A DNA stretch of 64,000 nt from Corallium rubrum (lineage: Eukaryota; Cnidaria; Anthozoa; Scleralcyonacea; Coralliidae): NCBI GenBank assembly GCA_964035015.1, contig OZ035997.1, forward strand, positions 64,766,404 through 64,830,403. The letters are read 5' to 3'. Positions 53,156 to 64,000 of this stretch are shown in pieces; position 1 is the first letter of the stretch, and each line of letters begins with the position of its first letter. The position numbers were made by a program, and so were the translations under genes. Below the pieces are notes generated by a model. The model had not been told where the DNA came from. It saw nothing but the letters and a program-made list of their open reading frames with translations, and made no database searches.

Positions 53156-56100
53156 GTAGATAACCCCCCCCCCCCCCCCCGCCCATCCACCGTAACAAAG
53201 GAATGCCGCCTCATTAATATTCAGCGTGACTCACGCATGACTCACGCACCGTGACTCACGCATGACTCACGCATGACTCACGCCTGCGACATGTTTGGAC
53301 AAGACTGGAATATAGTTAGTGAGCATGAAGTTATAAAAATTGAATAATATGGAGACTTTGAATATTATATTAACCTAAATGATCAAACAGTCTTATACAC
53401 GTTTTGTGGCAATAAGTGTTAAGAATTTTAGAGAGTTATCGTTTACTTTGGCCTAGTTTGTAGAGGAACGAAACAGAAATGGATAGAGACACTTTATATT
53501 TTTTATCTGAAACCTTGTTTGGAGGAATATAGAGAGTTTTGAACAGCCTAAAGTGTCTGAATTAGCAGAGATAACGTATAGACTTGAATTAACCCTATCC
53601 AGACTGGGGGGGGGGGGGGGGGGCGGAAAGTGCCCGCGTTGAATTTAAAAGTTAATATCTCCTAAACCAGTAAAGGTATGGTTCTGAAATTTTATGCCTT
53701 TTCCTAAATATGTATGGCTTTATGTGTGGAAAATTTGGTGAAAAAATATCACGCCAAAAAAAAGTTACAGCGGAGTCATGAACACCTACCAACACAAAAT
53801 TTCAGCCGACAATTTTTATTATGTTTGCTTTTATAATAGTTACAATAAAAGTAAGCACTTTTTAATAAAGAGAAACTATTTTTTTTATATACTACCTTTT
53901 TTATGTCAACAAAACAATAGGAAAATTTTTTTTGGAAATTCTAGTAATCCTGGGTTTTTGCAATTAATGACGTCATAATGACGTCATAATTTGTCGCCAT
54001 AACAACATAAGTGTAACACATACTTAAACAAGGCATACCATCCACCTGTAAAAGTTTCGTCGGAATACACCCAATGGTTCAGGAGGTATTGACCGCGGGC
54101 ACTTTCCGCCCCCCCCCCCCCCCCCCCCCCACCCCCCAAAAAAGCCCAGTCTGGATAGGGTTAATAGCATATCATAAATATTAGGACCTAAATATTCAAA
54201 CAGAGTAAATCATCCTAGAATTATTGCTAACTAAACCCTAGCCTAGTTTAAGAGCGAGGAAATTGTAGGAAGATAGAATGAGGGATCGGATCACTTCGAG
54301 AATTCATGAAAAGAACGATTTTAAATGTCGAAATATAAAGGCAAAGCGATTTATTACTTTGAAAGCGTTGTTAGGTTAACTGGAGTACAAACAGAGTAAG
54401 TCATCCTAAAATCACAGCTAACTAAACCTCCGTTTATAAGCGAGGAAATCGTAGGAAGATAGAATGAAGAATCAATTCGAGAAGCCGTAAGAAGAACGAT
54501 CAATGATTTCATGAGAAAATATAAACGGAATAACTCTTTAAGCTGGTTGCTACGCTTTCTGTTACTAAGTGTGATATTTGCATATTTATCCTCAGTGCAC
54601 GTGGAGGAGACAAAAGAGAAACTCATTAGGGGCAATTAAGAGGTTTAAGCGCTTAGGCAAGTCTAGGCGAGAAAGTCATTAGCAACACGCGTACATGTAA
54701 TATAGAATTTAAAATATTTTATTGAGAAATATATCTTTACACACAAAAAAAAAACAACTCTTGATTATTATTGACTGTTGTTTCATGTGAATCTTCGTAT
54801 AATCTTAGTCTTAGGACTATAGTCTTGGTCTTAGGACTATAGTCTTAGTCTTAGGACAATATAGTCTTAGTCTTAGGACTATAGTCTTAGTCTTAGGACT
54901 ATATAGTCTTAGTCTTAGAACTATATAGTCTTAGTCTTAGGACTATAGTCTTAGTCTTAGGACTATATAGTCTTAGTCTTATAATCTCACCTAAAATAAC
55001 CCCAAATACCCCAGGGGTTCCCCCAAACACGCAGGGGTAACTCCCAAACACCCCAGGGGGTAACCCCAAACACCCCTGGGATACCCCAATCACCCCTGGG
55101 GTAACCCCTAAACACCCCCGGGATACCCCAATCACCCTTGGGGTAACCCCCAATCACCCCTGGGAAACCGGCATCTCCCCAGGATACCCCCAAACACCCC
55201 CGGGGTACCCCAATCACCCCTGGGGTAACCCTCAATCAACCCTGGGGAACCCGAATCTCCCCAGGATACCCCCAAACACCCCCGGGGTACCCCAAACACC
55301 CCATGGGGTAACCTCCAAACACCCCCGGGTTTAATTCATTTTAGGGGTGATCATGAGTTTTTGGAGGATAATAAGGGGCATGAAGAGGTATTAATGCATG
55401 GATCCGGGGGCTCGGAGCCAGGTGCCAGGGGCTCGGAGCCAGGAGCCAAGAGCTCGGAGCCAAAAGCTCGGAGCTTTGAGCCATGGGCTCGGAGCTAGGA
55501 GCCAAGGGCTCGGAGCCAGGAGCCAAGAGCTCGGAGCCAAAAGCTGGGAGCTAGGAGCCAGAAGCTCGGAGCCAGGAGCCGGTGGCTCGGAGCCAGGAGC
55601 CCGGGGCTCGGAGCCAGGAGCCGGGGGCTCGGAGCCAAGATCCAGGGGCTCGGAGCCAGGAGCCAGGGGCTCAGAGCCAGGAGCCAAGGGCTCGGAGCCA
55701 TGAGCCGGTGGCTCGGAGCCGGGAGCCAAGGGCTCGGAGCTCGGAGCCGGGAGTTCGGAGTCTTATCTTCCTTATCTTCCTCTTATCTTCCCATTATCTT
55801 CCCTTTATCTTCCTTATCTTCTTCTTATCTTCCCTTTATCTCCCTTATCTTTCTCTTATCTTCCCCTTATCTTCCTTATCTTCCTTATCTTTCTCTTGTC
55901 TTCCCCTTATCTTCCCATTATCTTCCTTTATCTTCCCATTATCTTCCTTATCTTCCTCTTATCTTCCCTTTATCTTCCTCTAATCTTCCTCTTATCTTCT
56001 TTATTTTCCCCTTATCTTCCCCTTATCTTCCCATTATCTTCTTTATTTTCCTCTTATCTTCCCCTTATCTTCCCATTATCTTCCTTATTTTCCCATTATC

Positions 56101-58505
56101 TTCCTCTTATCTTCCCCTTATCTTCCCCTTATCTTCCCCTTATCTTCCCATTATCTTTCTTATCTTCCCTTTATCTTCTTCTTATCTTCCTTATATTCCA
56201 CTTATCTTCCAATAAGATTGATTCTTATAAGATTGAATAACTGTATCCTAAGATTGAATCAATCTTATGGGAAGATAAGTGGAATATAAGGAAGATAAGA
56301 AAAAGATAAAGGGAAGATAAGAAAGAGAATGGGAAGATAAGGGGAAGATAAGGGGAAGATAAGGGGAAGATAAGAGGAAGATAATGGGAAGATAAGGAAG
56401 ATAATGGGAAGATAAGGGGAAGATAAGAGGAAAATAAGGAAGATAATGGGAAGATAAGGGAAAGATAAGAGGAAAATAAAGAAGATAATCGGAAGATAAG
56501 AGGAAGATAAGGGGAAGATAAGAGGAAGATAAGGAAGATAAAGGGAAGATAATGGAAGATAAGAGGAAGATAAGGAAGATAAGACTCCGAACTCCCGGCT
56601 CCGAGCTCCGAGCCCTTGGCTCCCGGCTCCGAGCCCCCGGCTCATAGCTCCGAGCCTCTGGCTCCTGGCTCCGAGCCCCCGGCTCCTGGCTCCGAGCCAC
56701 CGGCTCCTGGCTCCGAGCCCCCGGCTCCTGGCTCCGAGCCACCGGCTCCTGGCTCCGAGCTCCTGGCTCCTAGCTCCGAGCTTTTGGCTCCGAGCTCTTG
56801 GCTCCTGGCTCCGAGCCCTTGGCTCCTAGCTCCGAGCCCATGGCTCATAGCTCCGAGCTTTTGGCTCCGAGCTCTTTGCTCCTGGCTCCGAGCCCTTGGC
56901 TCCTAGCTCCGAGCCCCCGGCTCCAGGCTCCGAGCCCTTGGCTCCTATCTCCGAGCCCTTTGCACCTGGCTCCGAGCCCCTGGATCCATGCATTAATACC
57001 TCTTCATGCCCCTTATTATCCTCCAAAAACTCATGATCACCCCTAAAATGAATTAAACCCGGGGGTGTTTGGGGGTTCCCCCATGGGGTGTTTGGGGTAC
57101 CCCGGGGGTGTTTGGGGGTATCCTGGTGAGATGCGGGTTCCCCAGGGTGATTGGGGGTTTCCCCAGGGGTGATTGGGGTATCCCGGGGGTATTTAGGGGT
57201 TACCCCAGGGGTGATTGGGGTATCCCAGGGGTGTTTGGGGGAACCCCGGGGGTATTTGGGGTTATTTTAGGTGAGATTATAAGACTAAGACTATATAATC
57301 CTAAGACTAAGACTATAGTCCTAAGACTAAGACTATATAGTTCTAAGACTAAGACTATATAGTCCTAAGACTAAGACTATAGTCCTAAGACTAAGACTAT
57401 ATTGTCCTAAGACTAAGACTATAGTCCTAAGACTAAGACTATAGTCCTAAGACTAAGATTATACGAAGATTCACATGAAACAACAGTCAATAATAATCAA
57501 GAGTTGTTTTTTTTTGTGTGTAAAGATACATTTCTCAATAAAATATTTTTAATTCTATATTACATGTACGCGTGTTGCTAATGACTTTCTCGCCTAGACT
57601 TGCCTAAGCGCTTAAAACTCTTAATTGCCCCTAATGAGTTTCTCTTTTGTCTCCTCCACGTGCGCTGAGGATAAATATGCAAATATCACACTTAGTAACA
57701 GAAAGCGTAGCAACCAGCTTAAAGAGTTATTCCGTTTATATTTTCTCATGAAATCATTGATCGTTCTTCTTACGGCTTCTCGAATTGATTCTTCATTCTA
57801 TCTTCCTACGATTTCCTCGCTTATAAACGAGGGTTTAGTTAGCAGTGATTCTAGGATGACTTACTCTGTTTGTACTCCAGTTAACCTAACAACGCTTTCA
57901 AAGTAATAAATCGCTTTGCCTTTATATTTCGACATTTAAAATCGTTCTTTTCATGACTTCTCGAAGTGATCCCTCATTCTATCTTCCTACAATTTCCTCG
58001 CTCTTAAACTAGGCTAGGGTTTAGTTAGCAATAATTCTAGGATGATTTACTCTGTTTGAATATTTAGGTCCTAATATTTATGATATGCTATTAATTCAAG
58101 TCTATACGTTATCTCTGCTAATTCAGACACTTTAGGCTGTTCAAAACTCTCTATATTCCTCCAAACAAGGTTTCAGATAAAAAATATAAAGTGTCTCTAT
58201 CCATTTCTGTTTCGTTCCTCTACAAACTAGACCAAAGTAAACGATAACTCTCTAAAATTCTTAACACTTATTGCCACAAAACGTGTATAAGACTGTTTGA
58301 TCATTTAGGTTAATATAATATTCAAAGCCTCCATATTATTCAATTTTTATAACTTCATTCGCACTAACTATATTCCAGTCTTGTCTAAACATGTCACAGG
58401 CGTGAGTCATGCGTGAGTCACGGTGCGTGAGTCATGCGTGAGTCACGCTGAATATTAATGAGGCGGCATCCCTTTGTTACGGTGGATGGGGGGAGTTATC
58501 TACTC
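53156..58505. mobile_element. 5.3-kb palindrome with minisatellite arms (foldback-type element)
   Basis: The left arm (53156-56225) and right arm (56255-58505) are inverted copies. In outward order each arm holds: (CTTATCTTCC)n-type repeats (55760-56215 / 56265-56585), (GCTCGGAGCCAGGAGCC)n (55390-55760 / 56585-56990), (CCCCAAACACCCCTGGGGTA)n (54990-55335 / 57055-57270), (AGTCTTAGTCTTAGGACTAT)n (54803-54985 / 57280-57465), about 700 bp of unique sequence, and (ATGACTCACGC)n (53223-53283 / 58399-58448). Long inverted repeats built of tandem subrepeats are the defining layout of foldback (FB/Galileo) elements. No transposase lies between the arms. The left arm is longer mainly because of a MITE insertion. 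Confidence 0.85.
53589..54164. mobile_element. piggyBac-like MITE with TTAA target duplication
   Basis: TTAA (53589-53592) and TTAA (54161-54164) flank a 568-bp element with inverted ends CCCTATCCAGACTGGG / CCCAGTCTGGATAGGG, each followed by a G or C homopolymer and GGAAAGTGCCCGCG or its complement. The opposite palindrome arm keeps the uninserted site (one TTAA at about 58090). TTAA duplication and a CCCT terminus are piggyBac traits. Non-coding. Confidence 0.92.
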
Positions 58506-60129
58506 GCGCATTACCAGTCTTTTAGCCATTCCCTCGACTGACACCCTACACGAACCTTTTATACGTCACGCATTGTTTCCTATCTATTAAGTCTATTAAC
58601 CTTGGTTATTTCATAACCTCACAAATGTCGAATACCCCGCCACAGCGGCGGTCAACAATGGCGGAATTTGGCGCGACAAGAAGACGTTTCGCCTGAACAT
58701 TCAGATTGTTGGGTTACAAGAAAATAATAACTCAGGAAATACAAAGGAAGCAACAAAGAATGCATCCAGAAGCCTTGTGACGACACTTAATATCAACAGA
58801 ATGGAAACAGACGATGGAAAGCTGACAAAAGTTAAGCTAACTTAAAATTTTTTTATTTTTTTTTTAAAGATTAATGTGTTTCGGTAGAATGTATCAGTTA
58901 TAGTATCTGGGTGTTCCACAAAAACTTACCCTTCGAGATGAAGAGGTACCGGCCCACGGGGTAATTTATTGTGGAATAGCCCTCGCTCCAGGTCTATAAT
59001 TGTATAATGTCACGCGGTAACAATAGTTGGACACTGGTGACTAGCGATGAAGAAAACTAAATCAGTAAATCTCGATCAAATCCCTATATTTTCCTTTCCT
59101 TTAACGAAACAAAATGGAGCCGGCTCTACTTAACTTATAAGAGAACAACGGAGAAACGAAGGATACAAAGAACCTGTTTTATATATATTGAAGAGAAACC
59201 AGAAAACCTGAAGAAACCAAACGCCGTATGGGAAACAAAAACTCGATCTGAATTGCAATGTTTGAGTTCACTCTGTGGTCTTAAAATCATTTTAAAGTTA
59301 ACGATAGAGGATTTGTATTTATTTACTTTGCTGATTTTATTAATTATCCATTCTGTAAACGTCAAGAACGGGAAGATTAAGTCGTTTAAATTGAAACCTT
59401 TTAGACAGGTGTTAGTTAAACTTTACTATAAATCTAAATTAAATTAATTATAAAGTTTCAGTATACCTTGACCTTGTCCTTATGTTGTTTTGAAATTGTC
59501 GCTTAACCTAAACAATATACAGTGCTTTGACTTGGCTCGTCCAAAACATAAGTCAGCTTAACTAAACCTAACTTAAAACATTGGCTTAAACTTGTGGAGA
59601 CGTGATGTTTTAAAAATTGACTGTGCGTGCACTTTTTATTATTAAAAATACTCATGAGCTTTGGCGATTTTCTTGGCGGTATTTCCAAATTTTCGACTGA
59701 AACGTTGTCTGTTTAATACTTTCTGGAATCCGATTCTACTGAATTCATTTTATCTCAGACTCTATTAGAAAAGTAATTTTTCAGCTGCTAACTTTTAATT
59801 CTGCCTTTGCAAAACATGTATGCATGATAGGGAAGCCATGTAAAAGCTTGCCAATAACAATCCTTTTTACCGCTCCATTTGCAATCTCGCACCCAGAGAC
59901 CTCTCACGCGGGCCGTGCATGCCCGTCGACCGAAAGCTCTGGGATAATCCGTTTCAAATTGACATTTCATTGTTTTTTTTGCTCGGGAGACTTTCGCTGG
60001 ATTTTCTCATGTGAGAACCAAATCTCTGGAACCAAACAGCAGTTGAACAACAAGTGTTCGGTGGCTTATGCTGGTTTCGAAAGGGAAAGCGGCGAATACT
60101 GAAGTGGCGTGTTGCCCGATGTGCGGTAT
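58506..60129. other. Unassigned, no gene seen
   Basis: No recognised coding segment. Short open stretches on both strands at 59135-59447 overlap each other and have no family signal. Confidence 0.45.
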
Positions 60130-60725
60130 CTTGTCAGTTGTGGAACAAGATGGCTAGTAATTTCAGAACTACGCATCGTTGAAGTATATGGTGTACGTAT
60201 GTTGTTACTTGTTGAATGAGCTTTCATTTGATGCATCGTTCAAAATTCTGCGTTTTATTAAATTTGTTAAAATGTCCAAAATGTGCGAACAATTGTTTGA
60301 AATAATATTACTACAAATAAACAGGAAATTAACTTCCAACAAGTGTTGCAGAAATTTAGATTTCTTTTGAAATATTTTACGCACAACATTGAGATATGTA
60401 TCATACAGAAGCTATTGAAAAACTCTATTCGGGGTAGAAATTTCAAGCTTCTAGTTAAACGGAAAATATTTTAAAAATGGAAAAACGTCTGCTGTTTTGG
60501 TTTATCGCGTCGATTCCTGTATATTTGTAGTGAAATATAATATTTGGAACAGTGCCGGGTTCGCACATTTTGGACAGTATATCAAGTTTCATAAAACGCA
60601 GAATCTTGAACTCCACATCAAATGAAAGCTCATGCAGTCAACATATAACAACATACGTACACAATATATTTCAACGATGCGTAGTTCTGAAATTACTAGT
60701 CATCTTGTTCCACAAATGACAAGAC
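60130..60725. mobile_element. Foldback element with ~180-bp arms
   Basis: The left arm (about 60130-60310) contains GGAACAAGATGGCTAGTAAT, ACTACGCATCGTTGAA and TTTTGAACGATGCATC-type sequence; the right arm (about 60545-60725) is its inverted copy (for example TTCAACGATGCGTAGTTCTG). The spacer is about 230 bp. No coding capacity; ends and target duplication unresolved. Confidence 0.8.
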
Positions 60726-62756
60726 AATTATATACCATATTACCGGCCGTGCATCTTTTGCTAGGACAAGTTTGCTACTCACCGCTTTCTCTCTTGGAAC
60801 CATTCAAAAGCCGTCTATTACTTGCTGTTTAAAAGGCTGTTTAGTACTTGACAAGTTTATTCGCCGGTAAATTAGCCATTTCCCATAACCGTGGGAAGAA
60901 CACACATGGTGTCTTTTCGTTCGACAACATTCGTCTTCACGGTTTCGAACTGCTTTTCTTTGATGCGTAATCCATCTCTATTTGTTTCTCGCAGACTCGC
61001 AGTGCATACTTCAAAATGCAGCATTAAATAAATCAACATTTTCGAGGCCAAAACAAATAAATCTAAGATACCGACAACATCGAATAGTCTTGAAAACCGC
61101 GGTAAATGTAAATATTTCATTGAAGAAGCGCTTCGTAATCTCACGCATGCTCAGTCGCGACGGAAGCTAAGTTTTGGCAAGAGACGCTGGATTATCCATA
61201 TGTACATCTAGTACGTTTACCATATATGGAATAGCTTGCCTTATATGTAACAAGCAAATACGAGGCATTGAGGAGCAAATAGACTAGAATGACGAGCAAA
61301 TAGACCCGATCGTCGACGTTTGTAAATCGCCTACATGGTGTACTAATATGTTATATGTTGGTAGTCCATTGCATGAAAAGCCAATTGCAGCGTCAAGATT
61401 GTGAAAATCTATTTTCCCATCAAGTTGAAACTCTGGTACTGCACAAGACTTATGTGGCCTCCGCAGAGGTTTCTTAATTTGTTGTCTTGTTGATCACTTG
61501 ATCAAGAATTATATAAGAAATTGTGCAGCAACTTCCAACTTTCAAGGGTATTTATAACAACTCTCAGATTATTCTTATCGTTATATTTGCATAATTATAA
61601 TATAAAGACATTGTTATAGAAATTAAAGAAATTATTATACAGTACAAAGGAATTCTAAATGGCAAACCATGATTTGTACAAGTTTGGTAAATATATTTAA
61701 CCCAACTATGTATTCTGCCTACTCTATTTAATTTAAGCTTATTTTTGTGAGGAAATCAAATATAATATGGTTCATGAAAGCTGCAAACATGCAATACCAG
61801 AACTAGATCCTCACATGTATTATATGAAATTATTCCAGTGTTGAATGTATAATGTGCTAGTTTATAGTTTTACATCTGGTAAATTAACTTTATGGGGTAA
61901 TATTGCAGATTACGTATAGATCACAGTTTACATTTGATTGTGTATTGCAGAAGATAATGCGTGGCATTGCACGCAACTGCTGTATTACTTATAGTCCTTG
62001 TACAAGGGTTCCTATATTTTAATGGCTGCTGCAACAATCTTAAGCATGAAGGGATGTATAGAATTTTAAACACAGTAGCTTCTACAGTGAAATGAATGAC
62101 TAGTAAGCTCACAATATATTATCAGATATTTATTGTCACACTCAGGCCAGTATTGTGTTTTGAATTATGTCATGATGTCCGCGTGTATTTAGAAACCCAG
62201 ACTAAACCATGAGCTTAATTATTATTATTCATGTGGGCAGGGCTTTCAGCATTGGAGATGAGAGAAATTTTATTGAGTGGAAAAACAATATTGGATTTAT
62301 TTAGAAATGTATGACTATAATTTAACTTTTATAGAAAAAACAAGTACCTTGTTGTTTTTCTTTATGATCTGATGACAATTATTCGAACAGCAACACGATA
62401 TGAACAGAATTGTGATGTTTGTTTTGGCAAAGCAGTTCTCAACTGCAGTGAGACTTGAGAAAACATAATGGGTGTATACTTAACCTGACTGGTAAGATTG
62501 TCAGATATGATCTACATTTTGGTAGTTCATATATAGTACATAATTTATTTATTTGCATTATCTTGGTAAGATCAGGGATAAATTTTCCTGAAGAGGGTTC
62601 AATTCCCTTTTAATGCATTGTCTCTTAACATTTACATAATTCATATTCTTCAAAACATTGCATGTTTGAGATATATTCTAAGGTTGTTTTTGGCAGTTTT
62701 ATTTCAATTTTTTCAAATTTTCTTAACTTACAATAATAATAATTATCATATCAAAA
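60726..62756. other. Unassigned, no gene seen
   Basis: AT-rich. No coding segment, RNA gene or repeat array is recognised. A GGGTTCAATTCCC B-box-like match at about 62596 is isolated. Confidence 0.45.
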
Positions 62757-63940
62757 TTTCAGTCAAGTTGCCAGTTCACGACACATGACACAGCTTAGTT
62801 CACATTGTCTAACATCATATTTTATTCTGATTTTTTTACCATCATCATGAAGCCCTGAGACAAGTATGATATCCAACTTTCGTCTGAATTGGTTAAATAT
62901 TACTTTCACTTGTAAAATGGGGCGATTTTTGGCTATACTGCCTATGTGGGGTAGCATAATCACTGCACATTAGAGTTTAGTTAACATTCTCTAACATCCT
63001 ATTTTGTTCTGATTTTTTTACCATCATCAGAAACCCCTGAGACAAGTATGATATCCAAATTTCAGCTGAATTGGTTAAATATTTCTTTCACTTATAAAAT
63101 GGGGCGATATGCGGGGTAGCATATTCACTACACATGACAGAGTTTAATTAACATTCTATAACATCATTTTTTCTTCTGATTTTTTTACCATCACCATAAA
63201 GCCCTGAGAAAGTATGCTATCCAAATTTCAGTTAAATTGGTTAAATATTTCTTTCACTTGTAGAATGGGGCGATTTTTGGTCATACTGCCTATGTGGAAT
63301 AGCATATTCACGACACATGACAGAATTTAGTTAACACTCTCTAACATCATCTTTTCTTCTGATTTTTTTACCATCATCATAAATTCCTGAGACAAGTATG
63401 ATATCCAAATTTCAGCTGGGTTGGTTAAATATTTCTTTCACTTGTAAAGTGGGCCGATTTTTGGCCATACTGCCGGGGAGCATATTCACTACACGTGACA
63501 GAGTTTAGTTAACATTCCCTAACATCATCTTTTGTTCTAATTTTTTTACCATCATCAGAAATCCCTGAGACAAGTATGATATCCAAATTTCAGCTGAATT
63601 GGTTAAATATTTCTTTCACTTATAAAATGGGGCGATATGCGGGGTAGCATATTCACTACACATGACAGAGTTTAATTAACATTCTCTAACATCATCTTTT
63701 CTTCTGATTTTTTTACCATCATCATAAAGCCCTGAGACAAGTATGCTATCCAAATTTCAGCTAAATTGGTTAAATATCTTTCGGTTAAATATTCTTTCAC
63801 TTGTAGAATGGGGCGATTTTTGCTCATACTGCCTATGTGGGGTAGCATATTCACGACACATGACAGAATTTAGTTAACACTCTCTAACATTATCTTTTCT
63901 TCTGATTTTTTTACCATCATCCTAAATTCCTGATACAAGT
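62757..63940. repeat. ~180-bp satellite array with higher-order structure
   Basis: Seven monomers share TTTTTTTACCATCATCA, CCCTGAGACAAGTATGATAT, TTGGTTAAATATTTCTTTCA and TGGGGCGAT. TTTACCATC anchors fall near 62832, 63012, 63181, 63361, 63540, 63710 and 63905. Monomers 2 and 5 share a 12-bp-shortened GGGGCGATATGCGGGGTAGC variant, and 3 and 6 share another, so the repeating unit is three monomers of about 528 bp. The array decays at the right edge. Confidence 0.9.
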
Positions 63941-64000
63941 ATATACAACAAAAGTATTAGATTTAAAAAAATATTTCATATCAAACTCTTCGTATACAAA

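Noticed and set aside
55341-57046. Open frames encoding (LAPGSEP)n and (LIFPLSS)n repeats
   Set aside because: They are read-through of short minisatellites in all frames and both strands, with no start context or unique domain.

Overview
The window looks like nuclear DNA of a marine invertebrate, most likely an anthozoan cnidarian (coral or sea anemone). The evidence is indirect: AT-rich introns with canonical GT-AG sites, a SAMD3-like gene family and a C2H2 gene family that I recall as common in cnidarians and fish, and a dense mix of Polinton, DIRS, Penelope-like, Kolobok-like, piggyBac-like, hAT and LINE remnants. The species assignment is inference.

Region 1 (1-8.6 kb, minus strand) is a SAM-domain gene. 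Two SAM exons (8635-8560 and 8245-7936) end in phase 2. Two different downstream acceptors are also phase 2. One leads to a single kinase exon (5946-4884) with its own stop and an AATAAA. The other leads to a SAMD3-like exon chain (3793-3590, 2394-2304, 1489-1118, 633-~316) that runs off the left edge. The SAM half therefore looks shared between two alternative C-termini. A 445-bp sequence is tandemly triplicated in the intron between them. Region 2 (9.2-16.8 kb, plus strand) is a complete ten-exon gene, predicted 789 residues, with N-terminal C2H2 fingers; every exon junction is phase-consistent. The two genes are divergent and share a ~575-bp intergenic region.

Region 3 (18.2-34.8 kb) is a Polinton/Maverick (adintovirus-like) element. 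A leftward cluster encodes a packaging ATPase, a probable major capsid protein, a long membrane-anchored protein, a DDE integrase with a chromodomain, and a small capsid-like protein broken by a frameshift. A rightward cluster encodes a fibre-like protein, a series of small membrane proteins, a zinc-ribbon protein, a double pseudo-VRR-NUC protein, a BRO-N x2 + VRR-NUC + zinc finger fusion, and a protein-primed DNA polymerase B broken by one stop codon and two frameshifts. Nearly every start codon in the element sits directly in a recurring TA-rich motif close to YTAKTNTATG. The left end, including its inverted repeat, has been lost at 18,201, where another repeat begins with an array of TTTACTCAA/TTGAGTAAA quasi-palindromes. 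The right end carries about nine A-tract-GTGRTGG motifs and is cut by a 5'-truncated LINE (34.8-37.8 kb). No adenain-type protease is visible, so the element is defective as it stands.

Region 4 (37.8-64 kb) has no gene that I can call intact. It is a graveyard of nested mobile elements: two copies of a 255-bp MITE, several foldbacks, a ZMYM1-like hAT pseudogene, a 135-bp tandem array, a Penelope-like inverted pair with a 13-bp target duplication, a DIRS element split by a THAP-containing Kolobok-like transposon with TTAA ends, a 5.3-kb palindrome whose arms are made of minisatellites (foldback-element architecture), a piggyBac-like MITE whose empty site is preserved in the opposite palindrome arm, and a ~180-bp satellite with three-monomer higher-order structure.
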